64,000 nucleotides of DNA from Micromonospora yangpuensis (GCF_900091615.1 NZ_FMIA01000002.1:3906001-3970000), one strand, 5' to 3'; positions 1 to 9,041 are shown, counted from the stretch's first letter. Numbers and translations: made by a program. The notes: generated by a model from the sequence alone, not told the origin.

Positions 1-449
1 CCGGGTCCGACCGGGCTCCGGTTCCCGCGGTCCCCGTTCCCGGGCCGGCAGGCCGACCTCGGCCGGCCGGCGGCACGGTGACCGGGACGGTGGAGGCCGG
101 CCCCGGGCCGGACCGGCTGATCCTGGTGGGACTCTTCCCCGGTCCGGTCGCCCAGGGGGCACCGGTCGCCTGCACCAGCAGGACCGGGTCGGGGCGGTTC
201 GTCCTGCCCGACGTGCCGGCGGGCACCTTCCACCTCCTGGCCACCGCCCTGCCGGCCCAGGCCACCGTGGGGCAGGTGATGACCGACTCCAGCCCCGCCG
301 ACTGCTGGGTAGGTGCCGGCCCACGGCCGGTGGACGTCCGCCCGGGCGAGCGTCCCGAGCAGGAACGGCTCGCACTGGCCCCGGCAGCCTCCATCGACCC
401 GCCGATCCTGTCCGGACTCCCCCTGCTCCACCTCACCCGGGCGGCCTGA
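1..449 (+). CDS. C-terminal part of a protein with a carboxypeptidase-regulatory-like beta-sandwich (5' end outside window)
   Basis: The reading frame is open from the first bases of the window to the stop at 447-449, so the gene starts upstream and only about 149 codons are seen. A GTG at 78 is internal or a weak alternative start. The visible part has the pattern GRFVLPDVPAGTFHLLATA, typical of carboxypeptidase-regulatory-like or prealbumin-like beta-sandwich domains, preceded by a low-complexity Pro/Gly/Arg stretch. From memory, some actinobacterial AraC-type regulators end in a similar domain, so this could be a regulator of the adjoining metabolite genes. That is inference, since no DNA-binding domain lies in the window. 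The short gap after it shows no clear terminator. Confidence 0.5.
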   Translation, partial: GSDRAPVPAVPVPGPAGRPRPAGGTVTGTVEAGPGPDRLILVGLFPGPVAQGAPVACTSRTGSGRFVLPDVPAGTFHLLATALPAQATVGQVMTDSSPADCWVGAGPRPVDVRPGERPEQERLALAPAASIDPPILSGLPLLHLTRAA

Positions 450-534
450 CCGGGCCGACTCCGGCCCGGCCGGGCCGGGCCGGGGTCGGCCGGGCCGGGC
501 GTGGACCGTTGCCGGTGCGGACCCGCCAGCCGGT

Positions 535-1743
535 TCAGTCCTGGCGGAAGGAGAACATCCGGGCCAACTGGCGCAGCCTCGGCCCCCGAGGCGACCGGCG
601 GATCATCTGTTCCCGGGCCCAGCAGGCGGCCGGATGCCGCCACTGGCCCACCTGCCCGAGCATCCGGGCCTGCCGGGTCAACGCGTTGGCCCGGGTCCGC
701 CGGGCCGCCTCGTAGTCGCGCAACGCCTCCGGCACCGACCGGCCCTGCCGCAGCCGGAGGCCGAGCACGGCCGCGTCCTCGAACGCCTGACAGGTGCCCT
801 GCCCGAGGTGGGGTGTGCTGGGGTGGGCGGCGTCGCCGACCAGGGTGACCCGCCCCTGCCCCCACCGCCGTACCGGCCGACGCTCGTAGATGTCGGTGAC
901 CATGATCTGCCAGTCGGCGGTGGCCGCCAGGACCTGCGGAACCGGCCGGTGCCAGTCGGCGAACCGGTCGGACAGGAACTCCCGGGCCGGCAGGTGCGCG
1001 CCGCGACCCGCCGGCAGCGGAAGACTCGCGAACCAGTACGCCCGGCCGTGCGTCATCGGAAAGAGCCCGAACTGCGCCCCCCGCCCCATGCTCAGCAGAC
1101 CGGGCGCGGACCCGAGGTCGAAGTCGGTGACCCCGCGCCACACCGGATAACCCGCGTAGCTGAGCTCGTCACGGCCGCCGCACAGCTGCGCCCGGACCAC
1201 GGAACGCAACCCGTCCGCGCCGACCAGCAGGTCGCCCGACTCCTCGGTACCGTCGGCGAGCCGTACGGTCACCCGATCGGCGGTGGCCCGCCAGCCGACA
1301 CAGCGGGCCCCCGTGCGGACGACATCCGCGCCGAGCCGCTCCTGCAACGCGCCGACCAGGTCGGCCCGCAGCAGTGCGATCCCGGTGCCGCCGAAGCGGG
1401 AGCGCATCGTCGGGGCGGGGACGTCGTCGAGCAGCCGACCGTCGGCCGCCCGGATCTGGTTGCCCTCCGCGGGTTGCCCCAACGCATGGACCACGGCGGC
1501 GATCCCACCGCCCGGGTCACCTCCGGCAGGATCCGATTCGATGGCCGCCAACGCCGCCAGGGCGTTCGGCCACAGGGTCAACGCCGTACCCACCGAGCCG
1601 GTGCCGGCCGCCTGCTCCAGGACCACCGGATCGAAGCCGGCCGCGCGCAGACCGATAGCGGTGGCCAGGCCGGCCGGACCCGCCCCGACCACCAGGGCAC
1701 GAGGCCTGCCGGTGGCCGCGCCCCCGGGACCTGGCCCGCTCAC
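535..1743 (-). CDS. FAD-dependent aromatic hydroxylase (PHBH/UbiH-type monooxygenase)
   Basis: About 402 residues. The Rossmann motif GAGPAG is at residues 20-25, the DG motif (GADGLRS) near 177, and the second FAD motif (GDAAHPSTPHLGQG) near 303. These three motifs in this order define class A flavoprotein monooxygenases, which hydroxylate aromatic or polyketide substrates using NAD(P)H and O2. I chose the GTG at 1743 rather than a longer start because it overlaps the TGA of the upstream kinase-like gene as GTGA, implying translational coupling. The length is normal for the family. Its position at the edge of an oxygenase and methyltransferase cluster suggests a tailoring role. Pairing with a UbiB-like protein recalls ubiquinone hydroxylation, but the substrate is unknown. 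Confidence 0.85.
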   Translation of the reverse strand: MSGPGPGGAATGRPRALVVGAGPAGLATAIGLRAAGFDPVVLEQAAGTGSVGTALTLWPNALAALAAIESDPAGGDPGGGIAAVVHALGQPAEGNQIRAADGRLLDDVPAPTMRSRFGGTGIALLRADLVGALQERLGADVVRTGARCVGWRATADRVTVRLADGTEESGDLLVGADGLRSVVRAQLCGGRDELSYAGYPVWRGVTDFDLGSAPGLLSMGRGAQFGLFPMTHGRAYWFASLPLPAGRGAHLPAREFLSDRFADWHRPVPQVLAATADWQIMVTDIYERRPVRRWGQGRVTLVGDAAHPSTPHLGQGTCQAFEDAAVLGLRLRQGRSVPEALRDYEAARRTRANALTRQARMLGQVGQWRHPAACWAREQMIRRSPRGPRLRQLARMFSFRQD

Positions 1744-3104
1744 GACGGTGCCACCTCGGCGTCGGCCGACTCCGGGCTGCCCTGTCCCACCCGCTGGAAG
1801 TCCATCTCCGGCCACATCCCACGCACGGTGCCCTCCAGTACGAGCAGCGACATCAGCGGGAAGGCGAAGTCCGAGGCGGCGAAGATGCCGTGCCGCTGTT
1901 GCAGGGCGAAGACCTCGTTACCGAAGGTCGACATGACGAAGTCCTTGCCCGGGCCGGCCGAGCGGACCACCAGCGCCGCCAGGTCCGCCACGAACGCCTC
2001 CCGGTCGGTGTGCGGTGCGACGACCACCGCGCTCTCCAGGACGATCTCGCCGCAGCGGCGGCCGTCACCGACGGCCAACCGGGCGAAGAACTCCCCCATC
2101 AGGTCCCGCACCCGGTCCGGCAACCGGACGCAGTACCCGGCGTCGAGAATCACCACCCGTTCGTCGCGGGTCAGGTAGATGTTGCCCGGGTGCAGGTCGC
2201 AGTGGACGACGCCGCGTACGAACATCATCCGGTGCGCCGCGGCGAGCACCGCGGCACCGAGCCGGGCCCTCGCCGCGGCGGACAGACCCGCCGGTGTCGC
2301 CGGATCCAGACCCTCGACGAACTCGAAGACCAGGCAGTCCGGACCGGACAGGTCGGGGTACAACACCGGAACCCGGATCTCCGGCAGCTCGGCGACGCTA
2401 CTGCGCAGCAGCTCCAGATTGGTGGCCTCGCGGGCGAAGTCGAGCTGTCCCAGCACGGCCCGGCTGACGTAGCCCACCAGGTCCGCCATGGGCATGCCGC
2501 GCATCGAGGGCAACCGCTCACCGAGGCGTACGAAGCCGCGGATCAGGGACAGGTCGGTGCGGATCCGCCGGTCGACGTCCGGACGCTTGAGCTTGAGCGC
2601 GACGATGCGGCCGTCGGCGAGTCGGGCCCGATGGACACAGGCGATACTGCCGCTGCCCACCGGGGTCTCGTCGATCTCGGCGACGGCCAACTCGGGCCGG
2701 GCCGCGACCGCGCGGTCGAGCGCGGCCCGGGCCTGCGGCCACGTCATCGGCGTGACCCGATCGTGCAACTGAGCCATCCGGTCGCAGAGCTCCGGCGGCA
2801 TCGTGTCCCGTCGGGTGCTCGCGATCTGACCCACCTTCACGAACGTCGGACCGAGGTGCTGCAGCAGTCGGACCACCGCACGGTAGAGCCGGGCACGCGC
2901 CGCCGGACGCCCCCGCGTCAGCCGCAGCACCCCCACCGACGGCCCGGTACGCACGACCTCCCACCCCACCGTGGCGACGATCACCACCAGCCGGAGCATC
3001 CTGCTCGGACCGGACACCTCAGCGTCCACGACGTGCGTCTCAGCCGGCACGACAACCTCCTCGATCAGCCGGTGGACGGATCCACCCGCGTACCTGGTCT
3101 GCAC
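1740..3104 (-). CDS. UbiB/ABC1 (AarF)-family atypical kinase
   Basis: 454 residues from a GTG start (start uncertain within a few codons). Hallmarks of the UbiB/ADCK family are visible: KVGQ (90-93), a Gly/Ser-rich loop GSGSIACVH (150-158) in place of the usual alanine-rich loop, Lys171 in ALKLKRP, HCDLHPGN (301-308) and LDAG (320-323) replacing LDFG. Members are ATP-dependent, membrane-associated proteins needed for quinone and other isoprenoid-lipid biosynthesis. A hydrophobic stretch near 37-50 could be a membrane contact. The gene is directly upstream of and overlaps the FAD hydroxylase, and is divergent from the methyltransferase operon. I infer that it assists a hydroxylase acting on a lipophilic substrate. 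Confidence 0.85.
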   Translation of the reverse strand: MQTRYAGGSVHRLIEEVVVPAETHVVDAEVSGPSRMLRLVVIVATVGWEVVRTGPSVGVLRLTRGRPAARARLYRAVVRLLQHLGPTFVKVGQIASTRRDTMPPELCDRMAQLHDRVTPMTWPQARAALDRAVAARPELAVAEIDETPVGSGSIACVHRARLADGRIVALKLKRPDVDRRIRTDLSLIRGFVRLGERLPSMRGMPMADLVGYVSRAVLGQLDFAREATNLELLRSSVAELPEIRVPVLYPDLSGPDCLVFEFVEGLDPATPAGLSAAARARLGAAVLAAAHRMMFVRGVVHCDLHPGNIYLTRDERVVILDAGYCVRLPDRVRDLMGEFFARLAVGDGRRCGEIVLESAVVVAPHTDREAFVADLAALVVRSAGPGKDFVMSTFGNEVFALQQRHGIFAASDFAFPLMSLLVLEGTVRGMWPEMDFQRVGQGSPESADAEVAPS

Positions 3105-3277
3105 GGATGGTTTCCCACGTCCCGGACCGCACCCTTCTCCTGGCTTGCCGTCCCCGGTGCCGGCGGATCAAGACCGCAACCGGGAGGAATTTCCGGCCGA
3201 TCCCGCCACCTAGCGTGGTACGGGCAGTGGCCGGACCCGCTGTCAGCTGTCCCGGCACCAGAGGAAGGCAGGCCGAC
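3105..3277. promoter_or_regulatory. Divergent intergenic region between the UbiB-like and methyltransferase operons
   Basis: 173 bp separates two oppositely directed operons and must hold both promoters. On the plus strand TAGCGT at 3211-3216 is a possible -10 box, with only a poor -35 match. The ribosome binding site GAGGAAGG lies 9-10 bases before the ATG at 3278. No operator palindrome is obvious. Confidence 0.3.
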
Positions 3278-4414
3278 ATGACCGCACAGGAACCGGCGAG
3301 CCGTTCGGAGTCGACCGCCACCCTGGGCCGTCCGTCGGCGCCCGGGACGCCCCCGACAGCCGACTTCGCGGCCCTGCGCCGGTACGCGGACCGCATCACC
3401 GGTGACCTCGCCGCGGCGATGGTGAGTGTGGCGTGTGCGCTCGGTGACCGGCTCGGGCTGTTCGGCGCCCTCGTCCGGCACGGCCCGTGCGACAGCGCCG
3501 AACTGGCGGCCGCGACCGGTGTGGACGAACGCTACCTACGCGAGTGGCTGCTCTGTCTGGCCGGCGCCGACTACCTGGAGGTCGACCGGGAGACCGGTCG
3601 GTACGCCCTACCCGCGCCGATGGCGCCGCTGCTGACCGGCGGTTCCCCGATGGACCTCAGTGGCGGCCACGCGCTGCTGCTGGCGCTCGCGGCGGCGGTG
3701 GACCCGGTCGCCACGGCGTTCACCACCGGCTCCGGGGTTGCCGCGCAGGACTACCCGAAGGCCCTCTACGACGCCATGGAGCGGATGAGTGCGGGCTGGC
3801 TCGACGCCGCGCTCGTCGACCAGTGGATACCGGCCGTAGCCGGACTGCCCGAACGACTGCGACGCGGTGGCACAGTGGTCGACCTGGGTTCCGGGGGCGG
3901 GCACGCACTGATCAGGATCGCCACGGCCTTCCCCGCCAGCCGCCTGGTCGGGTTGGACCTGCACCCGGCCAACGTCGACCGGGCCACGGAGTCCGCCCGG
4001 CGAGCCGGGGTGGCCGACCGGGTACGGTTCGCCGCCCAGGACGCAGCCGACGGTCTGCCGGCCGACGGCGTCGACCTGGTCACCGCGTTCGACGTACTCC
4101 ACGACACCGTCGACCCTCTGGCGGTGCTGACCGCGGCCCGGCGGGCACTGGCCGCCGACGGTGCCGTCCTGGTGCTGGAGAGCCGAAGCGCACCGGTCCC
4201 ACTGGACAACCGGGGGCCGGTGGCCACCATCCTCTACGCGACCAGCGCGCTGTACTGCCTACCCGCCTCCCGGTCCGCACGTGGGGACGGCGCCGGCACC
4301 CTCGGGCTGCCGGCCGGCCGGATCCGGGAACTGGCCGAGGCGGCCGGTCTCCACCGGCTGCGCGAGATACCGGTGGCGAGCCCGTTCAACGCCCTGTACG
4401 AGCTACGGCCCTGA
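3278..4414 (+). CDS. SAM-dependent methyltransferase with N-terminal winged helix (Rv2258c-like)
   Basis: 378 residues from ATG 3278, which has a good RBS; an upstream in-frame extension lacks one. Residues about 45-115 look like the winged-helix dimerisation domain of Rv2258c-type methyltransferases (GDRLGLFGAL, DERYLREWL). Motif I, VVDLGSGGGHA, is at 200-210, and the downstream FDVLHD and post-motif regions are present, so SAM binding should be intact. The family includes O-, N- and C-methyltransferases and the substrate cannot be read from sequence. It opens a plus-strand operon ending at 9036. A diverged paralogue lies at 12137-13240. Confidence 0.85.
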   Translation: MTAQEPASRSESTATLGRPSAPGTPPTADFAALRRYADRITGDLAAAMVSVACALGDRLGLFGALVRHGPCDSAELAAATGVDERYLREWLLCLAGADYLEVDRETGRYALPAPMAPLLTGGSPMDLSGGHALLLALAAAVDPVATAFTTGSGVAAQDYPKALYDAMERMSAGWLDAALVDQWIPAVAGLPERLRRGGTVVDLGSGGGHALIRIATAFPASRLVGLDLHPANVDRATESARRAGVADRVRFAAQDAADGLPADGVDLVTAFDVLHDTVDPLAVLTAARRALAADGAVLVLESRSAPVPLDNRGPVATILYATSALYCLPASRSARGDGAGTLGLPAGRIRELAEAAGLHRLREIPVASPFNALYELRP

Positions 4415-4428
4415 CCGAAGGGAGACGC

Positions 4429-4863
4429 ATGTCCACCACGGAGGAGAAGAACAAGGCCGTCGTCGCCAGACTCATCGACGCGTGGAACCGGGACGACCTG
4501 GCCGCGCTGATGACCCACTGGGCACCGGAGATGGTGCACCACGCCCGGGACGGGGTCCTCGACGCCGCGACCGTCGGCGCGGAGATGGGCCGTTTCATGC
4601 GGGCGTTCCGGAAGATCCGGATGGAGGTGCACAGCGTCGTCGCCGAGGGTGACCTGGTCGCGACGCGGTTCACCGTGCACGCCCGGCACGACGGCGACTA
4701 CCTCGGCGTCCCCGCGACACACCGGCAGATCCGCTGCGCCCTGATGGGTCAGCTGCGCATCGTCGACGGCCTGGTGGTCGAGCACTGGGGCGTCGCCGAC
4801 GGCCTGCACCTGTTGGAGCAGCTCGGGCTGCTGCCGGAGCAGTACCTGAGCGCCACCGCCTGA
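4429..4863 (+). CDS. SnoaL-like (NTF2-fold) polyketide cyclase-family protein
   Basis: 144 residues, ATG at 4429 with GAAGGGAG upstream, 14 bases after the methyltransferase stop. The sequence has the NTF2/SnoaL pattern: an N-terminal helix (EKNKAVVARLIDAWNRDDLAALMTHW kind of start), a central barrel, and the C-terminal LRIVDGLVVEHWGVADG signature typical of ester cyclase/SnoaL-like proteins. SnoaL-fold enzymes catalyse aldol cyclisation, hydroxylation or isomerisation in polyketide tailoring. I infer a tailoring role from context. A second member of this fold is encoded at 8545-9036. Confidence 0.8.
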   Translation: MSTTEEKNKAVVARLIDAWNRDDLAALMTHWAPEMVHHARDGVLDAATVGAEMGRFMRAFRKIRMEVHSVVAEGDLVATRFTVHARHDGDYLGVPATHRQIRCALMGQLRIVDGLVVEHWGVADGLHLLEQLGLLPEQYLSATA

Positions 4864-4873
4864 GGGGAGCACC

Positions 4874-6331
4874 GTGATCAGCGCAGCGAGCAGCAGCCGG
4901 GTGTCGGATCGGGACCGTCGGGACCAGGAGGTCCGATGGCACCCGTCGGAGGATCCCCGGCTGCCCGACCTGGAGGTGGCGACCGTCGCGGTGCCCCTCG
5001 ACCACGACGACGTCGACGGCCGACAGATCGACATCGGCCTGGCCCGGCACCGGGCGACCGACCCCGCTGCCCGCCTCGGCGTGCTGCTGGTCTGCCCGGA
5101 CGACCCCGGCAACCGGGGGACGGTACTGCTCCCCCGGCTGCGTCAGTCCCTTCCGGACGACGTTCTCACGCACTTCGACCTCGTCGGATTCGACCACCGG
5201 TTCAGCGGATCGAGCACCCCGTTGACCGCCGGGCTGAGCCAGGAGGACTGCTACTGGGCGTTCCACCATCCGGTCTCCTTCGAGCAGGAGGTGGAGTTCC
5301 AGCGGGACCTGGTCGCCAGGTGCTTCCGTGCGGTCGGCCCGATGCTGCCGTACATCACCACCCGCAACATCGCCCGCGACATCGACGTGCTCCGGTCGGC
5401 CCTCGGGGAGGAGCGGATCTCCCTGCTCGGTCACTCGTACGGCAGCTACATCGCCGCGGTCTACAGCCAGCTGTTCGGCCGGCACGCCGACCGGCTCGTA
5501 CTGGACAGCGTGATCGATCCGGCCTGGGTGTGGCAGGGCCTGTTCACCAACGTCGCCGAGGGTGCTCAGCACGGGCTGGGCCGCTGGGCACGGTGGGTGG
5601 CCACCGAGGGCGCGGCCCTCGGCCTGGGCGGCACGAGCGCCGAGGTGATCGGCTACGTCGAACGGCTCCTGACCGAGGCTCGGGCCCGTCCCCCGCGCCT
5701 CGGGCCGATCACCCTCGACGAGGGCATGCTGCGGATGACCATCGTGATCATGCTCAGTGACGACGCGACGTACGGCCCGCTCGCCGTCCTGCTGCGGGCC
5801 GCTGCCGGTGACGCCCCGCTGGACGACGGCACCCAGGCGATGTTCGGGGCGATGTTCGGCCAGCCCAGGGAGGAGAGCGGCGCGATCGCCCAGTTGGCCA
5901 TCCTCGGTGGTGAGGCGCGGTGGTCACGTGACCTGAACTCCTACCGGGCCGCGGTGAAGGCCGACGCCGAACGGTTGCCGCTGGTGGGAGCGACGATGGC
6001 GATGCCGAAGGCCGGCACCTTCTGGCCGGTCGACCCGACGGAGCCACCCACGGAGATCGGGCCGGGCAACGTCGCACCGGGACTGCTGCTGGTGCAGTCC
6101 GAACACGATCCGTTCACCCCCGCCTCGGGGGCCCGGCACCTGCGCGAACTGCTGCCGGACAACAGCCGGCTGGTGGTCGCCGCCGGGGTGGCAGCGCACC
6201 GGCTGTTCCCGTTCCACGGGCACCCCGCTGTCGACGGGGTGGTGCGCGACTACCTGCTCACCGGTGACCTGCCCCCCGCCGACAGCACCGTGGGCGCAGA
6301 CCACACCGCACCGACCGAGGAGGACTCGTGA
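4874..6331 (+). CDS. TAP-like alpha/beta hydrolase 1
   Basis: 485 residues from GTG 4874 with a GAGGGGAG RBS. It is an alpha/beta hydrolase of the tripeptidyl-aminopeptidase (SlpD/E, proline iminopeptidase-like) group. The nucleophile is Ser188 in GHSYGSY, followed by the family feature RLVLDSVIDP. The C-terminal TAP-like region carries the acid in SEHDPFTP and the base in AHRLFPFHG. The oxyanion-loop motif, usually NPGGPGGSG, reads CPDDPGNRG here. There is no signal peptide, unlike secreted TAPs, so the enzyme is probably cytoplasmic and may act on a biosynthetic intermediate. It overlaps the next gene by four bases. Confidence 0.8.
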   Translation: MISAASSSRVSDRDRRDQEVRWHPSEDPRLPDLEVATVAVPLDHDDVDGRQIDIGLARHRATDPAARLGVLLVCPDDPGNRGTVLLPRLRQSLPDDVLTHFDLVGFDHRFSGSSTPLTAGLSQEDCYWAFHHPVSFEQEVEFQRDLVARCFRAVGPMLPYITTRNIARDIDVLRSALGEERISLLGHSYGSYIAAVYSQLFGRHADRLVLDSVIDPAWVWQGLFTNVAEGAQHGLGRWARWVATEGAALGLGGTSAEVIGYVERLLTEARARPPRLGPITLDEGMLRMTIVIMLSDDATYGPLAVLLRAAAGDAPLDDGTQAMFGAMFGQPREESGAIAQLAILGGEARWSRDLNSYRAAVKADAERLPLVGATMAMPKAGTFWPVDPTEPPTEIGPGNVAPGLLLVQSEHDPFTPASGARHLRELLPDNSRLVVAAGVAAHRLFPFHGHPAVDGVVRDYLLTGDLPPADSTVGADHTAPTEEDS

Positions 6332-7761
6332 CCCGATCCCCGGCCGAACTCGCCGGCTACCACGGGCAGCAGCTGCGCTGGCAGCCGTTCACCGAGCCAC
6401 CGCTGACCGGGCTGGAGGGGGCGGAGCTGTCCGTACCGCTCGACCACGCCGAACCCGACGGCAGAACCATCACGCTGACCGTCGGCCGCCGCCGGGCGAA
6501 CCGGCCGGACGCACGGCGCGGGGTGTTGCTCATCGGCCCCGGCGACGACCTCGGCAACCGTGGTCTCGTGCTGCTCGGCCAGCTTGCCACGATGCTGCCC
6601 GAACCGGTCCTCGACCACTTCGACCTGGTCGGCTTCGACCACCGGTTCATGGGGTTGAGCAGTCCCCGGCAGGCCGACCTGGAGGCCGAGGAACGGCTGT
6701 GGGTCTTCCACCACCCCCGCGACTTCGACCACGAGGTCCGCTTCCAGGCCAGGGTGGCGGCCAAGGTGGCGGAACACGCGCTGGACATCCTGCCCCACGC
6801 CACCTCACGCAACATCGCCCGGGACATGGACATCATCCGGGGTGCGCTCGGCGAGGAACGAATCTCCTACCTGGGCTACTCCTACGGGACGTACCTGGGC
6901 GCGGTCTACACCCAGATGTTCGGCGAGCATGCCGACCGGGTGGTGCTCGACTCGATGTGCAGCCCGGACTGGGTGTGGCGCGGCCTGTTCACCGACTTCA
7001 GCCCCAACGGCGAGCGGGCCCTGAACCGCTGGGCGTCCTGGGCGGCCGATCAGCACGATCGGTACGGACTGGGTGCCACCGGACCGCAGGTCCGCGCCAC
7101 CTACGACGTGCTGCTCGACCGGGCCCAGGTGGAGCCGGTCGGGTTGGGCGGCTTCCCGCTGGACCGCACGTTGATCCGGCTGATCGCGGTCGGGATGCTC
7201 AACAGCGAGCTGGCGTACGAGCATCTGGGGGACATCGTGCGGGCCGCCGCGCACGGCGGGCCGCTGAGCCCGGAGACGATGGCCTACCTGGCACCGATGT
7301 TCGGCCAGCCCAAGGAGGAGACCGGCACCATCGCCCAGCTGGCGATCCTGGCCGGTGACTGGGCCTGGCCCCGGGACCCGGAGTACTACGAGCGGGACAT
7401 GCGACTGCACGCGGAGAAGTGGCCGTTCGCCGGTGCCGCGATGGCCGGCGTCAAGGCACCCGCGTTCTGGCCGGTCCTGCCCCGGGAACCGGTCACGGCA
7501 CTGGGTGCGGGCAACCGGGCGGAGAGCATGCTGCTGGTCGCCGCCGACCAGGACATGTCCACTCCCCTCGCGGCCGGCCGGCGGATGCGGGAGGTCTTCG
7601 CGCACAACTCCCGGCTGGTGACGGTCGCCGACACCGCGCACCACCGGGTCTTTCCCTTCTACGGCAACACGGAGCTGAACGAACTCGTCACCGCCTACCT
7701 GGTGGACGGCCACTACCCGGACACCGACCCGACAGTTGCGAACCCGAGGAGGCGGCTGTGA
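6328..7761 (+). CDS. TAP-like alpha/beta hydrolase 2 (tandem paralogue)
   Basis: 477 residues. The GTG overlaps the preceding stop as GTGA. It is clearly paralogous to the preceding gene along its whole length (shared FDLVGFDHRF, RNIARD, GEERIS, WVW-GLFT blocks). Nucleophile Ser185 lies in GYSYGTY, the acid in AADQDMSTP and the base in AHHRVFPFYG. The oxyanion segment GPGDDLGNRG again departs from the canonical glycine-rich loop. No signal peptide is seen. Two coupled paralogues suggest either a heterodimer or two successive hydrolytic or acyl-transfer steps. The overlap continues into the SDR gene. Confidence 0.8.
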   Translation: MTRSPAELAGYHGQQLRWQPFTEPPLTGLEGAELSVPLDHAEPDGRTITLTVGRRRANRPDARRGVLLIGPGDDLGNRGLVLLGQLATMLPEPVLDHFDLVGFDHRFMGLSSPRQADLEAEERLWVFHHPRDFDHEVRFQARVAAKVAEHALDILPHATSRNIARDMDIIRGALGEERISYLGYSYGTYLGAVYTQMFGEHADRVVLDSMCSPDWVWRGLFTDFSPNGERALNRWASWAADQHDRYGLGATGPQVRATYDVLLDRAQVEPVGLGGFPLDRTLIRLIAVGMLNSELAYEHLGDIVRAAAHGGPLSPETMAYLAPMFGQPKEETGTIAQLAILAGDWAWPRDPEYYERDMRLHAEKWPFAGAAMAGVKAPAFWPVLPREPVTALGAGNRAESMLLVAADQDMSTPLAAGRRMREVFAHNSRLVTVADTAHHRVFPFYGNTELNELVTAYLVDGHYPDTDPTVANPRRRL

Positions 7762-8531
7762 CCGCGTCAGGACCGTTGACCGGACGGATCGCCCTGGTGA
7801 CCGGGGCGTCCAGCGGAATCGGCGCCGCCACCGCGCGGGCGCTTGCCGCCCAGGGTGCCGTCGTGGTGGTGACCGCCCGGCGCGCCGACCGGCTGGAGGC
7901 ACTGGCCAAGGAGATCGGCGCCACCGGTGGCGAGGCGTGGGCGTACGAGGCCGACGTGACCGACCAACACCGTTGCGAGACGATGGTGGCCGAGGTCGTC
8001 GACCGGTACGGCCACCTGGACGTGCTGGTCAACAACGCCGGGTTGCTGCTGCTCGGCCCGATCGAGCACGCCCCGATCTACGAGTGGCGGCAGATGGTGG
8101 AGGTGAACCTGTTCGCCGGCTGGCGGCTCACGCACCTGGCCCTGCCCCATCTGCTCGCCGCAGCCGAGCACGGGTCGCGTCAGGTGGCGGACGTGGTGTT
8201 CGTCGGCTCCGTCGGCCGCTACCTGGCCGGCCCCGTCTCCGGTGTCTACGACGCCACGAAGTCGGCGGTGGCGTCGTTCGCCGAGTCCCTGCGTAAGCAG
8301 GTCGCCCGCCGGCACGTGCGGGTCGCGGTGGTGGAACCGGGATTCGTCGCCCCGACGGAACTACCCACGCAGAGTCGGCCGGAGATCCTCTCGGCGCTGA
8401 GCGGGAACTTCGACCCGGGCACTCCGATCACCCCCGAGGACGCCGCGTCGGCGGTCGTGTTCGCCGTGGGGCAGCCCCGGCACGCCGCGGTCAGCAACCT
8501 CGTCCTACGCCCCACCGAGCAGCTGGACTGA
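7758..8531 (+). CDS. Short-chain dehydrogenase/reductase (classical SDR)
   Basis: 257 residues from GTG 7758, overlapping the upstream stop as GTGA. Classical SDR motifs are intact: TGASSGIG (15-22), NNAG (92-95), catalytic Ser151, Tyr164 and Lys168 (YDATK). The residue pattern after the second beta strand (TARRADR) favours NADP(H). Enzymes of this type reduce ketones or oxidise alcohols on small substrates. Its place in the operon between hydrolases and a SnoaL-like protein points to a tailoring ketoreductase or dehydrogenase; direction and substrate are unknown. Confidence 0.85.
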   Translation: MTASGPLTGRIALVTGASSGIGAATARALAAQGAVVVVTARRADRLEALAKEIGATGGEAWAYEADVTDQHRCETMVAEVVDRYGHLDVLVNNAGLLLLGPIEHAPIYEWRQMVEVNLFAGWRLTHLALPHLLAAAEHGSRQVADVVFVGSVGRYLAGPVSGVYDATKSAVASFAESLRKQVARRHVRVAVVEPGFVAPTELPTQSRPEILSALSGNFDPGTPITPEDAASAVVFAVGQPRHAAVSNLVLRPTEQLD

Positions 8532-8544
8532 AGCGGAGCCTGCC

Positions 8545-9036
8545 GTGACCACTGAACCGGACCTCCCCCGGGCCGCACCCAAGGCCCGCTACGAGGAGAT
8601 CGTGCGCCGATTCCGCGGGGCGGTGATGTTCCACCGCGACTTCCACGTGATCCGGGAGACCCTCACCGAGGGCTTCGTCGACCACTTCGCGCCCCCCTGG
8701 GACCCGCCGGGAAGGGCCGGCGTCGAACACCGTTTCGGCCAGGCCGCCGACGCCCTGACTACCGAACGGGTCGAGGTTCTCACCTCGGTGTGTGAGGGCA
8801 CCATCCTGGCCCAGGCCATCGCCCTGCACCTGAGGCACACGGGCTCGTTCATGGGCCTACCGCCGACCGGACGGCAGCTCGTGATCGGAGGGTCGAACAC
8901 CTTCCGCTTCGAGGGCTGGCGCATCGCCGAGCACTGGGGTGTCTTCGACGTCGCCAAGATTCCCGATCTGCTCGCCGGCGAGCCCGGCAGTACGGGCGGC
9001 TGGTCGTCGATGTGGGATCGCAGCCCGGCCGAGTGA
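8545..9036 (+). CDS. SnoaL-like protein 2
   Basis: 163 residues from GTG 8545 (RBS-like AGCGGAG), 13 bases after the SDR. It has the ester cyclase/SnoaL arrangement: long N-terminal helices, a FVDHF segment, an HTGSFMGLPPTGRQ strand pair and the C-terminal FRFEGWRIAEHWGVFD signature. It is longer than, and only distantly related to, the other SnoaL-like protein (4429-4863). It is the last gene of the plus-strand operon and is followed by a hairpin. Confidence 0.75.
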   Translation: MTTEPDLPRAAPKARYEEIVRRFRGAVMFHRDFHVIRETLTEGFVDHFAPPWDPPGRAGVEHRFGQAADALTTERVEVLTSVCEGTILAQAIALHLRHTGSFMGLPPTGRQLVIGGSNTFRFEGWRIAEHWGVFDVAKIPDLLAGEPGSTGGWSSMWDRSPAE

Positions 9037-9041
9037 GCGTG

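Noticed and set aside
313..2178. 621-codon plus-strand frame opposite the FAD hydroxylase and UbiB-like genes
   Set aside because: Pro/Arg/Gly-rich shadow frame; the minus-strand frames carry complete FAD and UbiB motifs.
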